Source of the DNA: Terriglobia bacterium
GTDB taxonomy: Bacteria > Acidobacteriota > Terriglobia > UBA7540
Length of the DNA: 20,397 nt
Reading direction: 5' to 3'
NCBI GenBank assembly: GCA_030040455.1
Contig: JASHTR010000041.1
Span: forward strand, 1 to 20,397
Shown piece after piece: positions 1 to 7,308 of the stretch. A program made the translations under genes and the position numbers. The notes beneath the pieces are model-generated. The model was not told where the DNA came from and ran no database searches. It worked only from the letters and a program-made list of their open reading frames with translations. The stretch's first letter is position 1; each line of letters opens with the position of its first letter.

Positions 1-477
1 GGAGCGGCGCGCGCGCCTCGCTCCCGCAGCGATGTCGCTATCAAAATTGATGGCTTGAATGACTTGATGGTTTATCTGGCCAAATGCTGTAGCCCGATCC
101 GGGGTGAGGATATTGTAGGCTATATCACGCGGGGGAAAGGAATCTCGGTTCACTCGCGCTCCTGTCCGAACGTGCAGAACCTCTTATACGACGCAGAACG
201 CCGCATTGAGGTGGAATGGGACGGCCCCAAGCAGGGTCTCTATCCTGTTAAGCTGACTCTCGATACGGCTGACCGGCAGGGACTGCTCGCGGAAGTTACT
301 TCGGTGATTAGCGACGTGCACTCAAATATCCAGAACATCGAGGCGCGTACCGGCGACGAGCGCGCTTCGATCGATGTGACCCTGGATATTGTGGACATGC
401 AGCATTTGAGCAGGATCGTTTCTACGCTTCGTAAAATTGACGGCGTCTACGACGTCCGGCGGGTGATGAGCTCCTGA
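1..477 (+). CDS. relA: RelA/SpoT (p)ppGpp synthetase/hydrolase, C-terminal part (5' truncated)
   Basis: The frame is open from base 1 to the TGA at 475-477, so this is the last 158 residues of a longer protein whose start lies outside the window. The first recognisable part, AKCCSPIRGEDIVGYITRGK followed by ISVH and CPNV, is the conserved cysteine-containing region before the C-terminal ACT domain of long RSH enzymes. The last ~75 residues (from about LYPVKLTLDTADRQGLLAEV) are an ACT domain. The synthetase, hydrolase and TGS domains lie upstream and are not visible. Long RSH proteins make and degrade (p)ppGpp at the ribosome during starvation, and the visible part is the regulatory end. A TTG at 55 could be mistaken for a start, but the reading frame and the homology continue upstream of it. 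The gene converges on rpmB with 3 nt between the stops. Whether it should be called relA, spoT or rel cannot be decided from this fragment. Confidence 0.93.
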   Translation, partial: GAARAPRSRSDVAIKIDGLNDLMVYLAKCCSPIRGEDIVGYITRGKGISVHSRSCPNVQNLLYDAERRIEVEWDGPKQGLYPVKLTLDTADRQGLLAEVTSVISDVHSNIQNIEARTGDERASIDVTLDIVDMQHLSRIVSTLRKIDGVYDVRRVMSS

Positions 478-480
478 CGG

Positions 481-666
481 TTATTTCGTGATGCGTCCGC
501 TTCGAATGCAGGAAGTGCAGACGAGGAGCGTTTTATGCGCCCCCTCCACCAGCGCCCGGACGCGCCGAAGATTCGGCTTCCAGCGGCGGGAAGTGACGTT
601 ATGAGCGTGGCTGATCCGGTTTCCGTAGACAGGACCCTTTCCGCAGATTTCACATGCGCGTGCCAT
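481..666 (-). CDS. rpmB: 50S ribosomal protein L28, zinc-ribbon type
   Basis: This encodes 61 residues starting MARACEICGKGPVYGNRISH, the typical L28 N-terminus, with the basic stretch SRRWKPNLRRVRAL in the middle. Two CxxC pairs (CEIC near the N-terminus, CTSC near the C-terminus) make it the zinc-binding form of L28. It is a structural component of the large ribosomal subunit. The ATG at 666 is chosen over the in-frame TTG at 678 because the protein then begins with the family-typical MAR, and GAGG precedes it at a normal distance (GAGGCAACTTATG). The gene is a single unit, convergent with the RelA/SpoT gene; no other ribosomal protein gene is adjacent. Confidence 0.97.
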   Translation of the reverse strand: MARACEICGKGPVYGNRISHAHNVTSRRWKPNLRRVRALVEGAHKTLLVCTSCIRSGRITK

Positions 667-1255
667 AAGTTGCCTCAAATTAGCGATCCTTCATAGTATA
701 GCAAAGAGCGTAAAACGAGATGAGTGAAAAGTGACGGGGGGAGGGGTCACGTCAAAGTCGCGTCTGTATGGAGTGCGGGAGCAAGCGGGCGCGGGCAAAG
801 CGGCAGCAAGCTGCCGCACTCCATAGGTGCTTCGCACCAGCGGCGCCGTGCAATCTTACACTTCTGGGACTTTGACGTGACCTGTGACGGGGGGGATTCC
901 CAATAGGCTGCCTTGAAAGTACCCCTACTGTTTTTTCTGAGGGATGGCTGGGCGATGGGCCGGGTAGGCCGGAGTAAAATCTTAACTCCCCGGTTATCTT
1001 ATTCTTGCGCCAATCCTTCAAAAAAAACTATTTGCTAATTGAAAAAAAACCATTTCATGGTTGATTTACACGTTGCAATCTAGCTAGGCGGCCCATAGCC
1101 TGAGCATTCGCGAAAAATTCGAAGGTGCCATGCTTAGCCTATTTGCTGTCCCTCTCATTCAAATCCCAGGCACCAACCATCTTGTCCTGTTCACTCAAGA
1201 AGTCATGCGCGGGCGGATCGAAAGAGAATAGCAAATCAGTGGTGAGTGATGACTG
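667..1255. other. 589-bp spacer between rpmB and the cytochrome gene
   Basis: No credible coding region is seen. The spacer divides the divergent rpmB (-) and cytochrome (+) genes, so promoters for both should lie here, but I cannot identify a convincing -35/-10 pair. The left part (722-894) is a composite repeat annotated separately. Around 1020-1070 there are A-runs and a small hairpin (AACCAT at 1048-1053, TTC loop, ATGGTT at 1057-1062). The last 20 bases before the cytochrome start are 7-bp repeat units (CAGTGGT, GAGTGAT, GACTGAT at 1237-1257) instead of a clear ribosome-binding site. Confidence 0.6.
731..894. repeat. MITE-like composite inverted repeat with flanking direct repeats
   Basis: An 11-bp direct repeat, GTGACGGGGGG, lies at 731-741 and 884-894. 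Just inside it is a perfect 15-bp inverted repeat, GGTCACGTCAAAGTC at 745-759 and its complement at 868-882. Inside that is a second perfect 12-bp inverted repeat, TATGGAGTGCGG at 767-778 and its complement at 814-825. Nested palindromes flanked by a direct repeat suggest a small non-autonomous mobile element with a target-site duplication, but the G-rich direct repeat could also be coincidental. No coding sequence lies within it. The inner palindrome has a relative at 14385-14467. Confidence 0.55.
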
Positions 1256-4246
1256 ATGGATAGGAACCGTTGGATTGCCGGGTTGCTGCTGGTGGCGGGG
1301 CTCCTTCTCGTCGCGAACAGCGCATATCTCGCGGCATTTGCCACGCCGGACGTATTCTACGTCATCAACAGTCTCATCCACCCGCTGCTGGGGCTTATCG
1401 CGGGCATTCTGCTGGCGGTCCTCATCTTCAGCCATCGAAGCGATTTCAGAAATCGCTTAGGCCGCACGTTCATTATCCTGGCCATTGCCGCCAGCGCTTT
1501 GGGAATCTACCTGGCCGTTGCGGGTATGACGCGCGGGCACACCCTGGCGCTTTATGCCCACGTCGCCTTTGCTCTGGCGCTGCTTTTAGTGATCCTGATT
1601 TTTTTGCGACGCAAGGCGGCTGCTGCGGCGCCAAGCCAAAGCCGCCGCAAGGTTTTTCTCCGGGCGTGGCGATGGAGCCTGGGGGTGATGGTGGTTTCAG
1701 GCGCGTTCTATTGCGGCGCTTTGGGAGCCCATCATTTCTTTCCCAATCGGGAATTCATCATTCTCAACCCGCGCACGGCACCGCTGAGCATGGGTCAGGA
1801 GGGCGGCGGTGCAGCGTATTTCACGTTCCCCAGCTCTGCGGAAACGGCCAACGGCAAGCCGGTTCCGGTAAGTTATTTTCTCACCTCGAAGTCTTGCGAG
1901 CCTTGCCATCCGGACATTTACCGTCAGTGGTATAGCTCGATGCACCACTATTCCTCCTTTAACAATCAGTGGTATCGAAAGTCGATAGAGTACATGCAGG
2001 ATACGGTGGGCATTAAGCCTTCGTTGTGGTGCGGCGGATGTCACGATCAGGCGCTGAGCCTGACCGGGTTAATGCAAAAATATCCGATTCGCAAGATTGA
2101 GGATAGTCCCCAAGGCCAGAACGGGCTGGGATGTGTTTCCTGCCACTCCATCGTGCACGTGGAAAGCACCATGGGCCAGGGCGATTATGTTTTTAAGTAT
2201 CCGGCGCTGGCGAAATACGCGGCCAGCCGGAGCCGGGCGATGCAACTTCTGGCCAACTACCAGGTGAGGCTCGACCCAAAGGCGCACCGAAGCGTTTTCT
2301 TCAAGCCGTTTATTTATCAGCACCAGCAGCAAGGGGAATTCTGCTCGGTTTGTCACAAAGTACACATGGACGTCCCGGTCAACCACTACCGATGGAATCG
2401 CGGGTTCGACGAATACGATAACTGGCAGGCCAGCGGCGCAGATTGGAATTCGGCGAGGTCGTTTTATTACCCTCCCAAGCCGCAAAACTGTGTGGATTGC
2501 CACATGCCCCTGGTGCGCTCCAATGATTTTGGCAATATCAACGGCTACGTCCGCTCACACCGGTTTGCGGCGGCCAATGCCGCCGTCCCTACTTCCTACG
2601 GGGACCAAAAGCAGATCGCGGCGGTCGAGCATTTCCTCAAAGGCGCTCTAAGCGTGGACATTTTTGCTCTGGCGGAAGAGCCTCCGGCAAGCCATCTCGG
2701 ACCCGAAGTCGCGGTCCCCATCGAGGGCGCGCCGCAGTTGGCCACGACGTTCGCCGTGGGTGAAGAGTCTGCGCGCGGAATGAGGTCATCCATCATCACT
2801 TTGGCTCCGCCTCAAAAGCTCATCGCGCCGCTCGGGCGCGTAAAACCGGTTCTCCACCGCGGCCAAACCGTCCGCGTTGAGGTGGTCGTCCGCACGCTCA
2901 AGCTCGGGCACTTCTTTCCCGGCGGCACCGTCGATGCTTACGACTGCTGGCTGGAATTGAAGGCGCGTGATAGCAAGGGTCACATCATCTTCTGGAGTGG
3001 CGAAGCGGCGGACAACGGCCGCGGCCCGGTCGACCCGGGAGCGCATTTTTACCGCTCGCTGCAATTGGATGCGCATCGTAATGTGATCAACAAGCGCAAC
3101 ACGTGGTTCACGCGGGCCGTGGTCTACACGCACTTGATTCCTCCCGGCGCCGCGGATACGGTCCATTACCGGCTGCGCATCCCGGCGGATTGCGGCGACC
3201 AGATCACTTTGACCGCAAAGCTCAACTATCGGAAATTCAGTTGGTGGTATACGCACTGGGCCTTTGCTGGAGTCTACGCGCCCGGCGAGCCGCCTCCTTC
3301 GAAGAGCTATAACTATGATGACCAGCATTGGGTTTTTACGGGTGACGTGAAGGATGTTTCGGCGCGGCTCAAGCAGGTTCCCAACCAGCCGACCCTCGTG
3401 ATTGCCCGGGAAAGCATAACCCTCCCAATTGTGGGTTCAGGCAGCAAAGCCAGTGCCTTCACCCAGGATGTCGCGCTCGATTCGGCCGATCGCGACCGCT
3501 GGAATGACTATGGGATCGGCCTGTTGCTGCAAGGCGATTTGAAAGGGGCGGAGCGCGCTTTCAGGACCGTAACCAAAATCGATCCGAAGTATGCCGACGG
3601 ATGGGCGAACGTGGCGCGGGCGATGGTCCAGGAGGGGAATACGGACGCCGCGAAACCCCTGCTTGAAAGAGCTCTCAAGCTCAACCCTGACCTCGGCAGC
3701 GCCCACTATTTTTACGGGCTGGTCTTCAAAGCCGACGGCGACTATGCGAAGGCTTACAGGCAGTTTGCTTTGGCGGCGACGCGTTATCCCTACGATCGCG
3801 TGGTACGCAACCAAATGGGTCGGATGCTTTTCCTGGAGCGCAAGTATCGCCAGGCGGTGGCCGAGTTCCAAAAAACAATTAATATCGATCCTGAGGACCT
3901 CGAAGCACATTACAATATGATGCTCTGTTATATGGGGTTGAGCGACAGCGCGCTGGCCGCGCGGGAAGAGAAGTTGTATCTGCGTTTCAAAGCAAATGAG
4001 GCCGCAACCTCCATCACCGGCCCCTACCTCCTCGCCCATCCGGAGCGAAACAACGAGGCGCAGCCGATCCACGAGCACGTGTCTGTGCCTGCAGCCGATT
4101 TTCACCACGCCCCGCCCTTCTGGTATTCGCCTTACCTCCCTTCATCTTCGGCCGGCCGAGAGGCCCGCACGCAGCAGGTTGCGGTGAATCCATTTGATTC
4201 TGGGACGTTGATGATGCGCCAGCGGTCCGCAGATGCGAAAAAATGA
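1256..4246 (+). CDS. membrane-anchored five-haem c-type cytochrome with C-terminal TPR repeats
   Basis: The 996-residue protein has three parts. Residues 1-160 contain about five hydrophobic segments (roughly 7-29, 37-58, 71-91, 97-117, 138-157) and place the rest outside the cytoplasmic membrane. Residues ~210-420 carry five CXXCH haem-c motifs: CEPCH 214, CGGCH 259, CVSCH 293, CSVCH 363 and CVDCH 412. This is the spacing of the cytochrome c554-like multihaem families. Residues ~520-690 look beta-rich, with a GHFFPGGTVDAYDCWLEL stretch of the kind that accompanies such cytochromes. Residues ~745-905 are four to five TPRs (for example GDLKGAERAFRTVTKIDP), and the tail is rich in His and Pro. 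It probably moves electrons in the periplasm or at the membrane, with the TPRs docking a partner. The next gene encodes an exported FG-GAP/ASPIC protein, a likely partner. H42 and H102 lie in membrane segments and could bind haem b, but this is speculative. The ATG start has no clear Shine-Dalgarno sequence. The electron donor and acceptor are unknown. Confidence 0.88.
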   Translation: MDRNRWIAGLLLVAGLLLVANSAYLAAFATPDVFYVINSLIHPLLGLIAGILLAVLIFSHRSDFRNRLGRTFIILAIAASALGIYLAVAGMTRGHTLALYAHVAFALALLLVILIFLRRKAAAAAPSQSRRKVFLRAWRWSLGVMVVSGAFYCGALGAHHFFPNREFIILNPRTAPLSMGQEGGGAAYFTFPSSAETANGKPVPVSYFLTSKSCEPCHPDIYRQWYSSMHHYSSFNNQWYRKSIEYMQDTVGIKPSLWCGGCHDQALSLTGLMQKYPIRKIEDSPQGQNGLGCVSCHSIVHVESTMGQGDYVFKYPALAKYAASRSRAMQLLANYQVRLDPKAHRSVFFKPFIYQHQQQGEFCSVCHKVHMDVPVNHYRWNRGFDEYDNWQASGADWNSARSFYYPPKPQNCVDCHMPLVRSNDFGNINGYVRSHRFAAANAAVPTSYGDQKQIAAVEHFLKGALSVDIFALAEEPPASHLGPEVAVPIEGAPQLATTFAVGEESARGMRSSIITLAPPQKLIAPLGRVKPVLHRGQTVRVEVVVRTLKLGHFFPGGTVDAYDCWLELKARDSKGHIIFWSGEAADNGRGPVDPGAHFYRSLQLDAHRNVINKRNTWFTRAVVYTHLIPPGAADTVHYRLRIPADCGDQITLTAKLNYRKFSWWYTHWAFAGVYAPGEPPPSKSYNYDDQHWVFTGDVKDVSARLKQVPNQPTLVIARESITLPIVGSGSKASAFTQDVALDSADRDRWNDYGIGLLLQGDLKGAERAFRTVTKIDPKYADGWANVARAMVQEGNTDAAKPLLERALKLNPDLGSAHYFYGLVFKADGDYAKAYRQFALAATRYPYDRVVRNQMGRMLFLERKYRQAVAEFQKTINIDPEDLEAHYNMMLCYMGLSDSALAAREEKLYLRFKANEAATSITGPYLLAHPERNNEAQPIHEHVSVPAADFHHAPPFWYSPYLPSSSAGREARTQQVAVNPFDSGTLMMRQRSADAKK

Positions 4247-4546
4247 AAAGCCTCACGCAGGGCCGCCGGGGAAGAAACAAATTGAAGGTCTAAAACCGGA
4301 TCATACCTTGGAAGCTGCGAAAAGTGAGAAGACGAGTAAAAGCCTTACCCCAAGGCGCAAAGCCGCAGAGGGACGCAAAGAAACCCAACGAGTCTTGGCG
4401 CCTTTGCGAGAGGCCGTTAGTTTTTTCACAGCTTCTGAGTGTTTCATCTGCCGTAGGCAGGCTCAGTCCACAGGGAAGTAAAAATGTGAAAATAAAGAAC
4501 TTGGATTTTTACTTCCCTGAGAGGCATTGCGTCTGAGGCTTTTTGC
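4246..4546. repeat. repeat-filled spacer after the cytochrome gene (AAAGCCTCACGCA arms)
   Basis: The spacer 4247-4597 contains no gene. It starts with AAAAGCCTCACGCA (4246-4259), identical to 7154-7167. On the other strand it holds two related arms: GTCTTGGCG/CCTTTGCGAGAGGC at 4392-4414, matching 7265-7287 with two changes, and a looser version at 4523-4546 (GGCATTGCG then TCTGAGGCTTTTTGC). Between them, 4351-4381 has imperfect GCGCAAAG-type units. Together this is a diverged copy of the composite element seen at 7153-7292. Its role is unknown. It may be a mobile repeat that inserted in the 3' flank of the cytochrome gene. Confidence 0.6.
4471..4519 (+). other. 15-bp perfect hairpin upstream of the CRTAC gene
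   Basis: CAGGGAAGTAAAAAT at 4471-4485 is exactly complementary to 4505-4519, with a 19-nt loop. In RNA it would form a stable stem between the cytochrome and CRTAC genes. No T-run follows the right arm, so it is not a standard intrinsic terminator. It might stabilise a 3' end, separate expression of the two genes, or be another repeat element. Confidence 0.6.
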
Positions 4547-4578
4547 CGGCTGACAAATATCCTCACATCTTTTTTCCC

Positions 4579-4585
4579 AAGGAGG
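4579..4585 (+). promoter_or_regulatory. strong Shine-Dalgarno for a TTG start
   Basis: AAGGAGG lies 12 nt before the TTG at 4598. The spacing is longer than usual, but no ATG or GTG in the correct frame lies closer. The Tat motif that follows requires a start near this point. Confidence 0.65.
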
Positions 4586-4597
4586 CAGCACGTCGTT

Positions 4598-6322
4598 TTG
4601 AAGCCAGGGCCCTCAACGGAAAGCACAAAGCTCAATTTTTCTCGCCGCGCCTGGTTGAAGGCCGCGTTGGCCGCGATAGCGGGAAGCGGCGTGAACGGCA
4701 TCGCGGCCGCCTCCACGGCTCCAACCATCCACTATGTGGATGTCACTCGTCGCGCCGGAATTCGCTTCATTCACAATACCGGCGCTTTTGGCAAGCGATA
4801 CCTTCCTGAAACTATGGGCTCCGGCTGTGCGTTCATCGACTACAACAACGACGGGCATCCGGACATCTTGCTGGTCCAGGGCAAGGATTTTACCGGCCAC
4901 TTCCGACGGCACACCACGCAGAAACTTTACCGGAACAACGGTGATGGGACCTTTACCGACGTCACGCGACGCGCGGGGCTCGACATCGAGATGTATGGCA
5001 TGGGAGCGGCGGTGGGAGACTACGATAACGATGGGTTTGACGACATCTATCTTACGGGGCTCGGCGAATCGCGTCTGCTGCACAACGAGCATGACGGAAC
5101 GTTCAAAGACGTTACGCGCCTTGCCGGAGTGAACAATGCCGGCTTTGGGGCTAGCGCTGCATGGTTCGACTATGACCGTGACGGGCTGCTCGATCTCTTT
5201 GTCTGCAACTACGTCAAGTGGTCCCTGGAAACCGATATCTATTGCTCGCTCGACGGCCGCAACAAGTCCTATTGCACGCCGGAAGCCTACCCGGGCGACA
5301 CTTGCCGCCTTTTTCATAACCTTGGCAACGGTCGCTTCGAGGATGTGACGGGGAAAGCGGGCATTTATGACCCGACGAGCAAATCGCTGGGCGTTGCCAT
5401 CATTGATTATGACAACGACGGCTGGCCCGACATTGTGGTCTCCAACGACACGCAACCAACCAAGCTCTACCGCAACAACCATAACGGGACGTTCACGGAA
5501 GTAGGCGTCGAAGCCGGAATCGCCTTCAGCGAAGACGGCATTGCCCGCGGAGCCATGGGGATTGACGCGGCGGATTTTGACGATTCCGGCCACGCGAGCC
5601 TGGCCATCGGCAACTTCTCCAACCAGATGCTCGGCCTTTATCATAATGAAGGCAACCGCTTTTTCATTGACATTGCACCGGCATCAGAAGTGGGCCGCGT
5701 AAGCCTGCTCTCGCTTTCCTTCGGGCTGTTCTTCTTCGACTACGATCTCGACGGCCTGGAGGATCTGTTTATTGCCAACGGCCACATCGAGCCGGACATC
5801 AATCACGTGCAACCACAGGTGACTTATGCCGAGCTTCCGCTGGTGTTTCATAACGAAGGCCGCAGCCGTTTCCAGGATGTGGGGAAAGAACTCGGCTTTA
5901 CACAAAAGCTCGTCGCTCGCGGCGCGGTTTACGCGGATGTGGACAATGATGGGGCGCCGGACGTTTTGCTCACCACCAACGGCGGTCCTGCCCATCTTTA
6001 TCGCCACTCGGGGGGTCGGAACAACAGCATTCGGTTCCGGACGGTGGGAAGCCGCTCCAACCGCGACGGCATCGGAGCGCGAGTGCGCTTGAAAACACCG
6101 ACAGCCGCCGCCGAGCAAACCGTTCATTCCGGGTCAAGCTACTGCTCGCAAAGCGAGTTGACGCTGACTTTTGGGTTGGGGAAAGAAGATCACGCGGACA
6201 ACATTGAAATTGTGTGGCCGAGCGGCCGCAAGGATGAGATCAAGTCACTGAAGGCAAATTCCACGTACACGATCCAGGAAGGCGGCAGGATACTTTCCGC
6301 GAAACCGTTTACGAGAGGTTAG
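4598..6322 (+). CDS. Tat-exported FG-GAP/VCBS repeat protein with ASPIC/UnbV domain (CRTAC family)
   Basis: The protein has 574 residues with a TTG start. The N-terminus carries a twin-arginine signal (SRRAWLK at 15-21, hydrophobic stretch to ~33, likely cleavage near 38-39 after IAAA), so it is exported folded. It then has at least six FG-GAP/VCBS calcium-loop repeats with D-x-D/N-x-D-G cores: DYNNDG 81, DYDNDG 131, DYDRDG 181, DYDNDG 260, DYDLDG 371 and DVDNDG 437. These form a beta-propeller. The C-terminal ~90 residues (from NRDGIGARVRLKT) are the ASPIC/UnbV domain, ending in the typical WPSG motif. Four cysteines at 193-226 may form disulfides. The family is named after CRTAC1 and UnbV and its molecular function is poorly defined. 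Adjacency to the multihaem cytochrome, on the same strand, suggests a joint extracytoplasmic role. The gene ends 3 nt from the convergent anti-sigma gene. Confidence 0.9.
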   Translation: MKPGPSTESTKLNFSRRAWLKAALAAIAGSGVNGIAAASTAPTIHYVDVTRRAGIRFIHNTGAFGKRYLPETMGSGCAFIDYNNDGHPDILLVQGKDFTGHFRRHTTQKLYRNNGDGTFTDVTRRAGLDIEMYGMGAAVGDYDNDGFDDIYLTGLGESRLLHNEHDGTFKDVTRLAGVNNAGFGASAAWFDYDRDGLLDLFVCNYVKWSLETDIYCSLDGRNKSYCTPEAYPGDTCRLFHNLGNGRFEDVTGKAGIYDPTSKSLGVAIIDYDNDGWPDIVVSNDTQPTKLYRNNHNGTFTEVGVEAGIAFSEDGIARGAMGIDAADFDDSGHASLAIGNFSNQMLGLYHNEGNRFFIDIAPASEVGRVSLLSLSFGLFFFDYDLDGLEDLFIANGHIEPDINHVQPQVTYAELPLVFHNEGRSRFQDVGKELGFTQKLVARGAVYADVDNDGAPDVLLTTNGGPAHLYRHSGGRNNSIRFRTVGSRSNRDGIGARVRLKTPTAAAEQTVHSGSSYCSQSELTLTFGLGKEDHADNIEIVWPSGRKDEIKSLKANSTYTIQEGGRILSAKPFTRG

Positions 6323-6325
6323 CTG

Positions 6326-6553
6326 CTATGCCTCCTTCAATCGTCGGAGAAGGCGGCCCTTCTGCTTGGGGCTGGATTTTACCGGAGGCGCGGAGAGCAA
6401 CAGCGCGTAAAGCATCATGCCCGCGTGCCGAAGCCCCTCCAGGCACGCCGGGCAATTGCGTTCCACGTGTTCAAGCACTTGTGTTTCTTCGGTTTCGGAG
6501 AGCGCACGCAGAAGAAACAGCTCGTAAAGATCTTCTAAATGTCGGCAGTCCAT
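6326..6553 (-). CDS. short zinc-finger anti-sigma-like protein
   Basis: This encodes 75 residues (MDCRHLEDLYELFLLRALSE...). The first ~50 resemble the cytoplasmic anti-sigma domain of RskA/ChrR-type proteins: a helical segment with an acidic SETEETQVLEHVE stretch, then HVERNCPACLEG. That last stretch is a His-Cys-Cys cluster, although the His-to-Cys spacing is four residues rather than the three of the classical ZAS motif. There is no transmembrane segment and no extracytoplasmic domain. It is therefore either a soluble stand-alone anti-sigma factor or the remnant of a longer membrane protein. Its start lies inside the sigma gene (19-nt overlap), which implies translational coupling and a direct partner relationship. 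The function is inferred from position and motif, not proven. Confidence 0.75.
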   Translation of the reverse strand: MDCRHLEDLYELFLLRALSETEETQVLEHVERNCPACLEGLRHAGMMLYALLLSAPPVKSSPKQKGRLLRRLKEA

Positions 6554-7092
6554 GTTCCCATCAACGTATGCAATCGCTGCCGCATGAAGCTGAGGGCAGC
6601 GCGCACTTCGTCCTGAGCTCGCCCCGCAGGTTTTCCGAGAGCGTCCGCAATTTCCTTTTCACGACAACCTTCAAAGAGTACCATCTCCAATACTCGTCGC
6701 TGAGGGGTGGATAATTGCGCGAGAGAAGAGGTAAACAAGGGCATCCGGCCGGAGAGCTGCGAGATGTCCTTGATTCGGGGCAACCAAGCCTCGGGAAGCT
6801 CGCCGGCCTTTTCGTTTCCCTCGCTTTGCAGCTTTCTTCGGCGGAGGGCAGCGCTTCGGGCTGCGAACACGAGCCAGACTTCGGACGCGACTCCCTCGCT
6901 CCTCGCCGTCAGTGCCCGCTTCCAGAAACTGAGGAAGGTCTCCTCAAGAACTTCCTCTGCTTCCTTTTTTGAGGCAAGAATCTTCTGCAACATGCCGCGC
7001 AGCGAGGGCGAGATACGGTCATAAAAAAGGCCAAGAGCCTCTTCGCTGCCTTGCGCGATCCGGTTGAGCAATTCTTGATTCTCGTATTCCAT
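6535..7092 (-). CDS. ECF-like sigma-70 family RNA polymerase sigma factor
   Basis: The protein has 185 residues. Residues ~5-75 (LLNRIAQGSEEALGLFYDRI ... EEVLEETFLSFWKRA) match sigma region 2, and residues ~125-178 (LAQLSTPQRRVLEMVLFEGC ... REKEIADALG) match region 4 with its helix-turn-helix. This two-domain layout and length are those of extracytoplasmic-function sigma factors. It would direct RNA polymerase to a small regulon and be held inactive by the overlapping anti-sigma-like protein. The ATG at 7092 is preceded by a modest AGGT. The region-2 sequence is rather divergent, so the ECF subgroup cannot be assigned. Promoters it recognises, including its own, are not visible. Confidence 0.88.
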   Translation of the reverse strand: MEYENQELLNRIAQGSEEALGLFYDRISPSLRGMLQKILASKKEAEEVLEETFLSFWKRALTARSEGVASEVWLVFAARSAALRRRKLQSEGNEKAGELPEAWLPRIKDISQLSGRMPLFTSSLAQLSTPQRRVLEMVLFEGCREKEIADALGKPAGRAQDEVRAALSFMRQRLHTLMGTWTADI

Positions 7093-7152
7093 TCGACCTG
7101 GGAAGAGGACCGATTTCCCCTATGGCATAGTGGAGGAAACGGGTTAACAAGC

Positions 7153-7292
7153 AAAAAGCCTCACGCAAAGCCAAAAAACAAGTTGAGAGTCAAAAGTCAA
7201 AAGTTAAAGACCTTAATCCTTATAAGCTTTCGACTCTCGACTTTGAACTTTCAACTTTCAACCTGTCTTGGCGTCTTCGCGAGAGGCTTTGC
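7153..7292. repeat. composite palindrome: outer AAAGCCTCACGCA arms around inverted heptamer arrays
   Basis: The left array has four exact 7-bp units: AAGTTGA, GAGTCAA, AAGTCAA, AAGTTAA (7180-7207). The right array on the plus strand has five: TCGACTC, TCGACTT, TGAACTT, TCAACTT, TCAACCT (7230-7264). Read on the other strand, these are the same AAGTNNA type. The arrays are enclosed by a second inverted pair: AAAAGCCTCACGCAAAGCCAA at 7154-7174 and a related sequence reading GTCTTGGCG then GAGAGGCTTTG at 7265-7292. The element fills the gap between the gfo stop (7309) and the sigma start (7092). Confidence 0.8.
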
Positions 7293-7308
7293 ATTTTCGC
7301 CTCGTGCT

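Noticed and set aside
724..906. Plus-strand open frame in the rpmB-cytochrome spacer
   Set aside because: It coincides with the palindromic composite element, and the composition is not protein-like.
1058..1077. Possible sigma-54 promoter (GG ... TTGC) before the cytochrome gene
   Set aside because: The GG-to-GC spacing is 16 nt rather than the required 12.
1697..4108. Several long minus-strand frames opposite the cytochrome gene
   Set aside because: They are shadows of a GC-rich coding region. The plus frame contains five CXXCH motifs and TPRs.
7180..7264. CRISPR-like array
   Set aside because: The units are only 7 bp, contiguous and without spacers; no cas gene is nearby.
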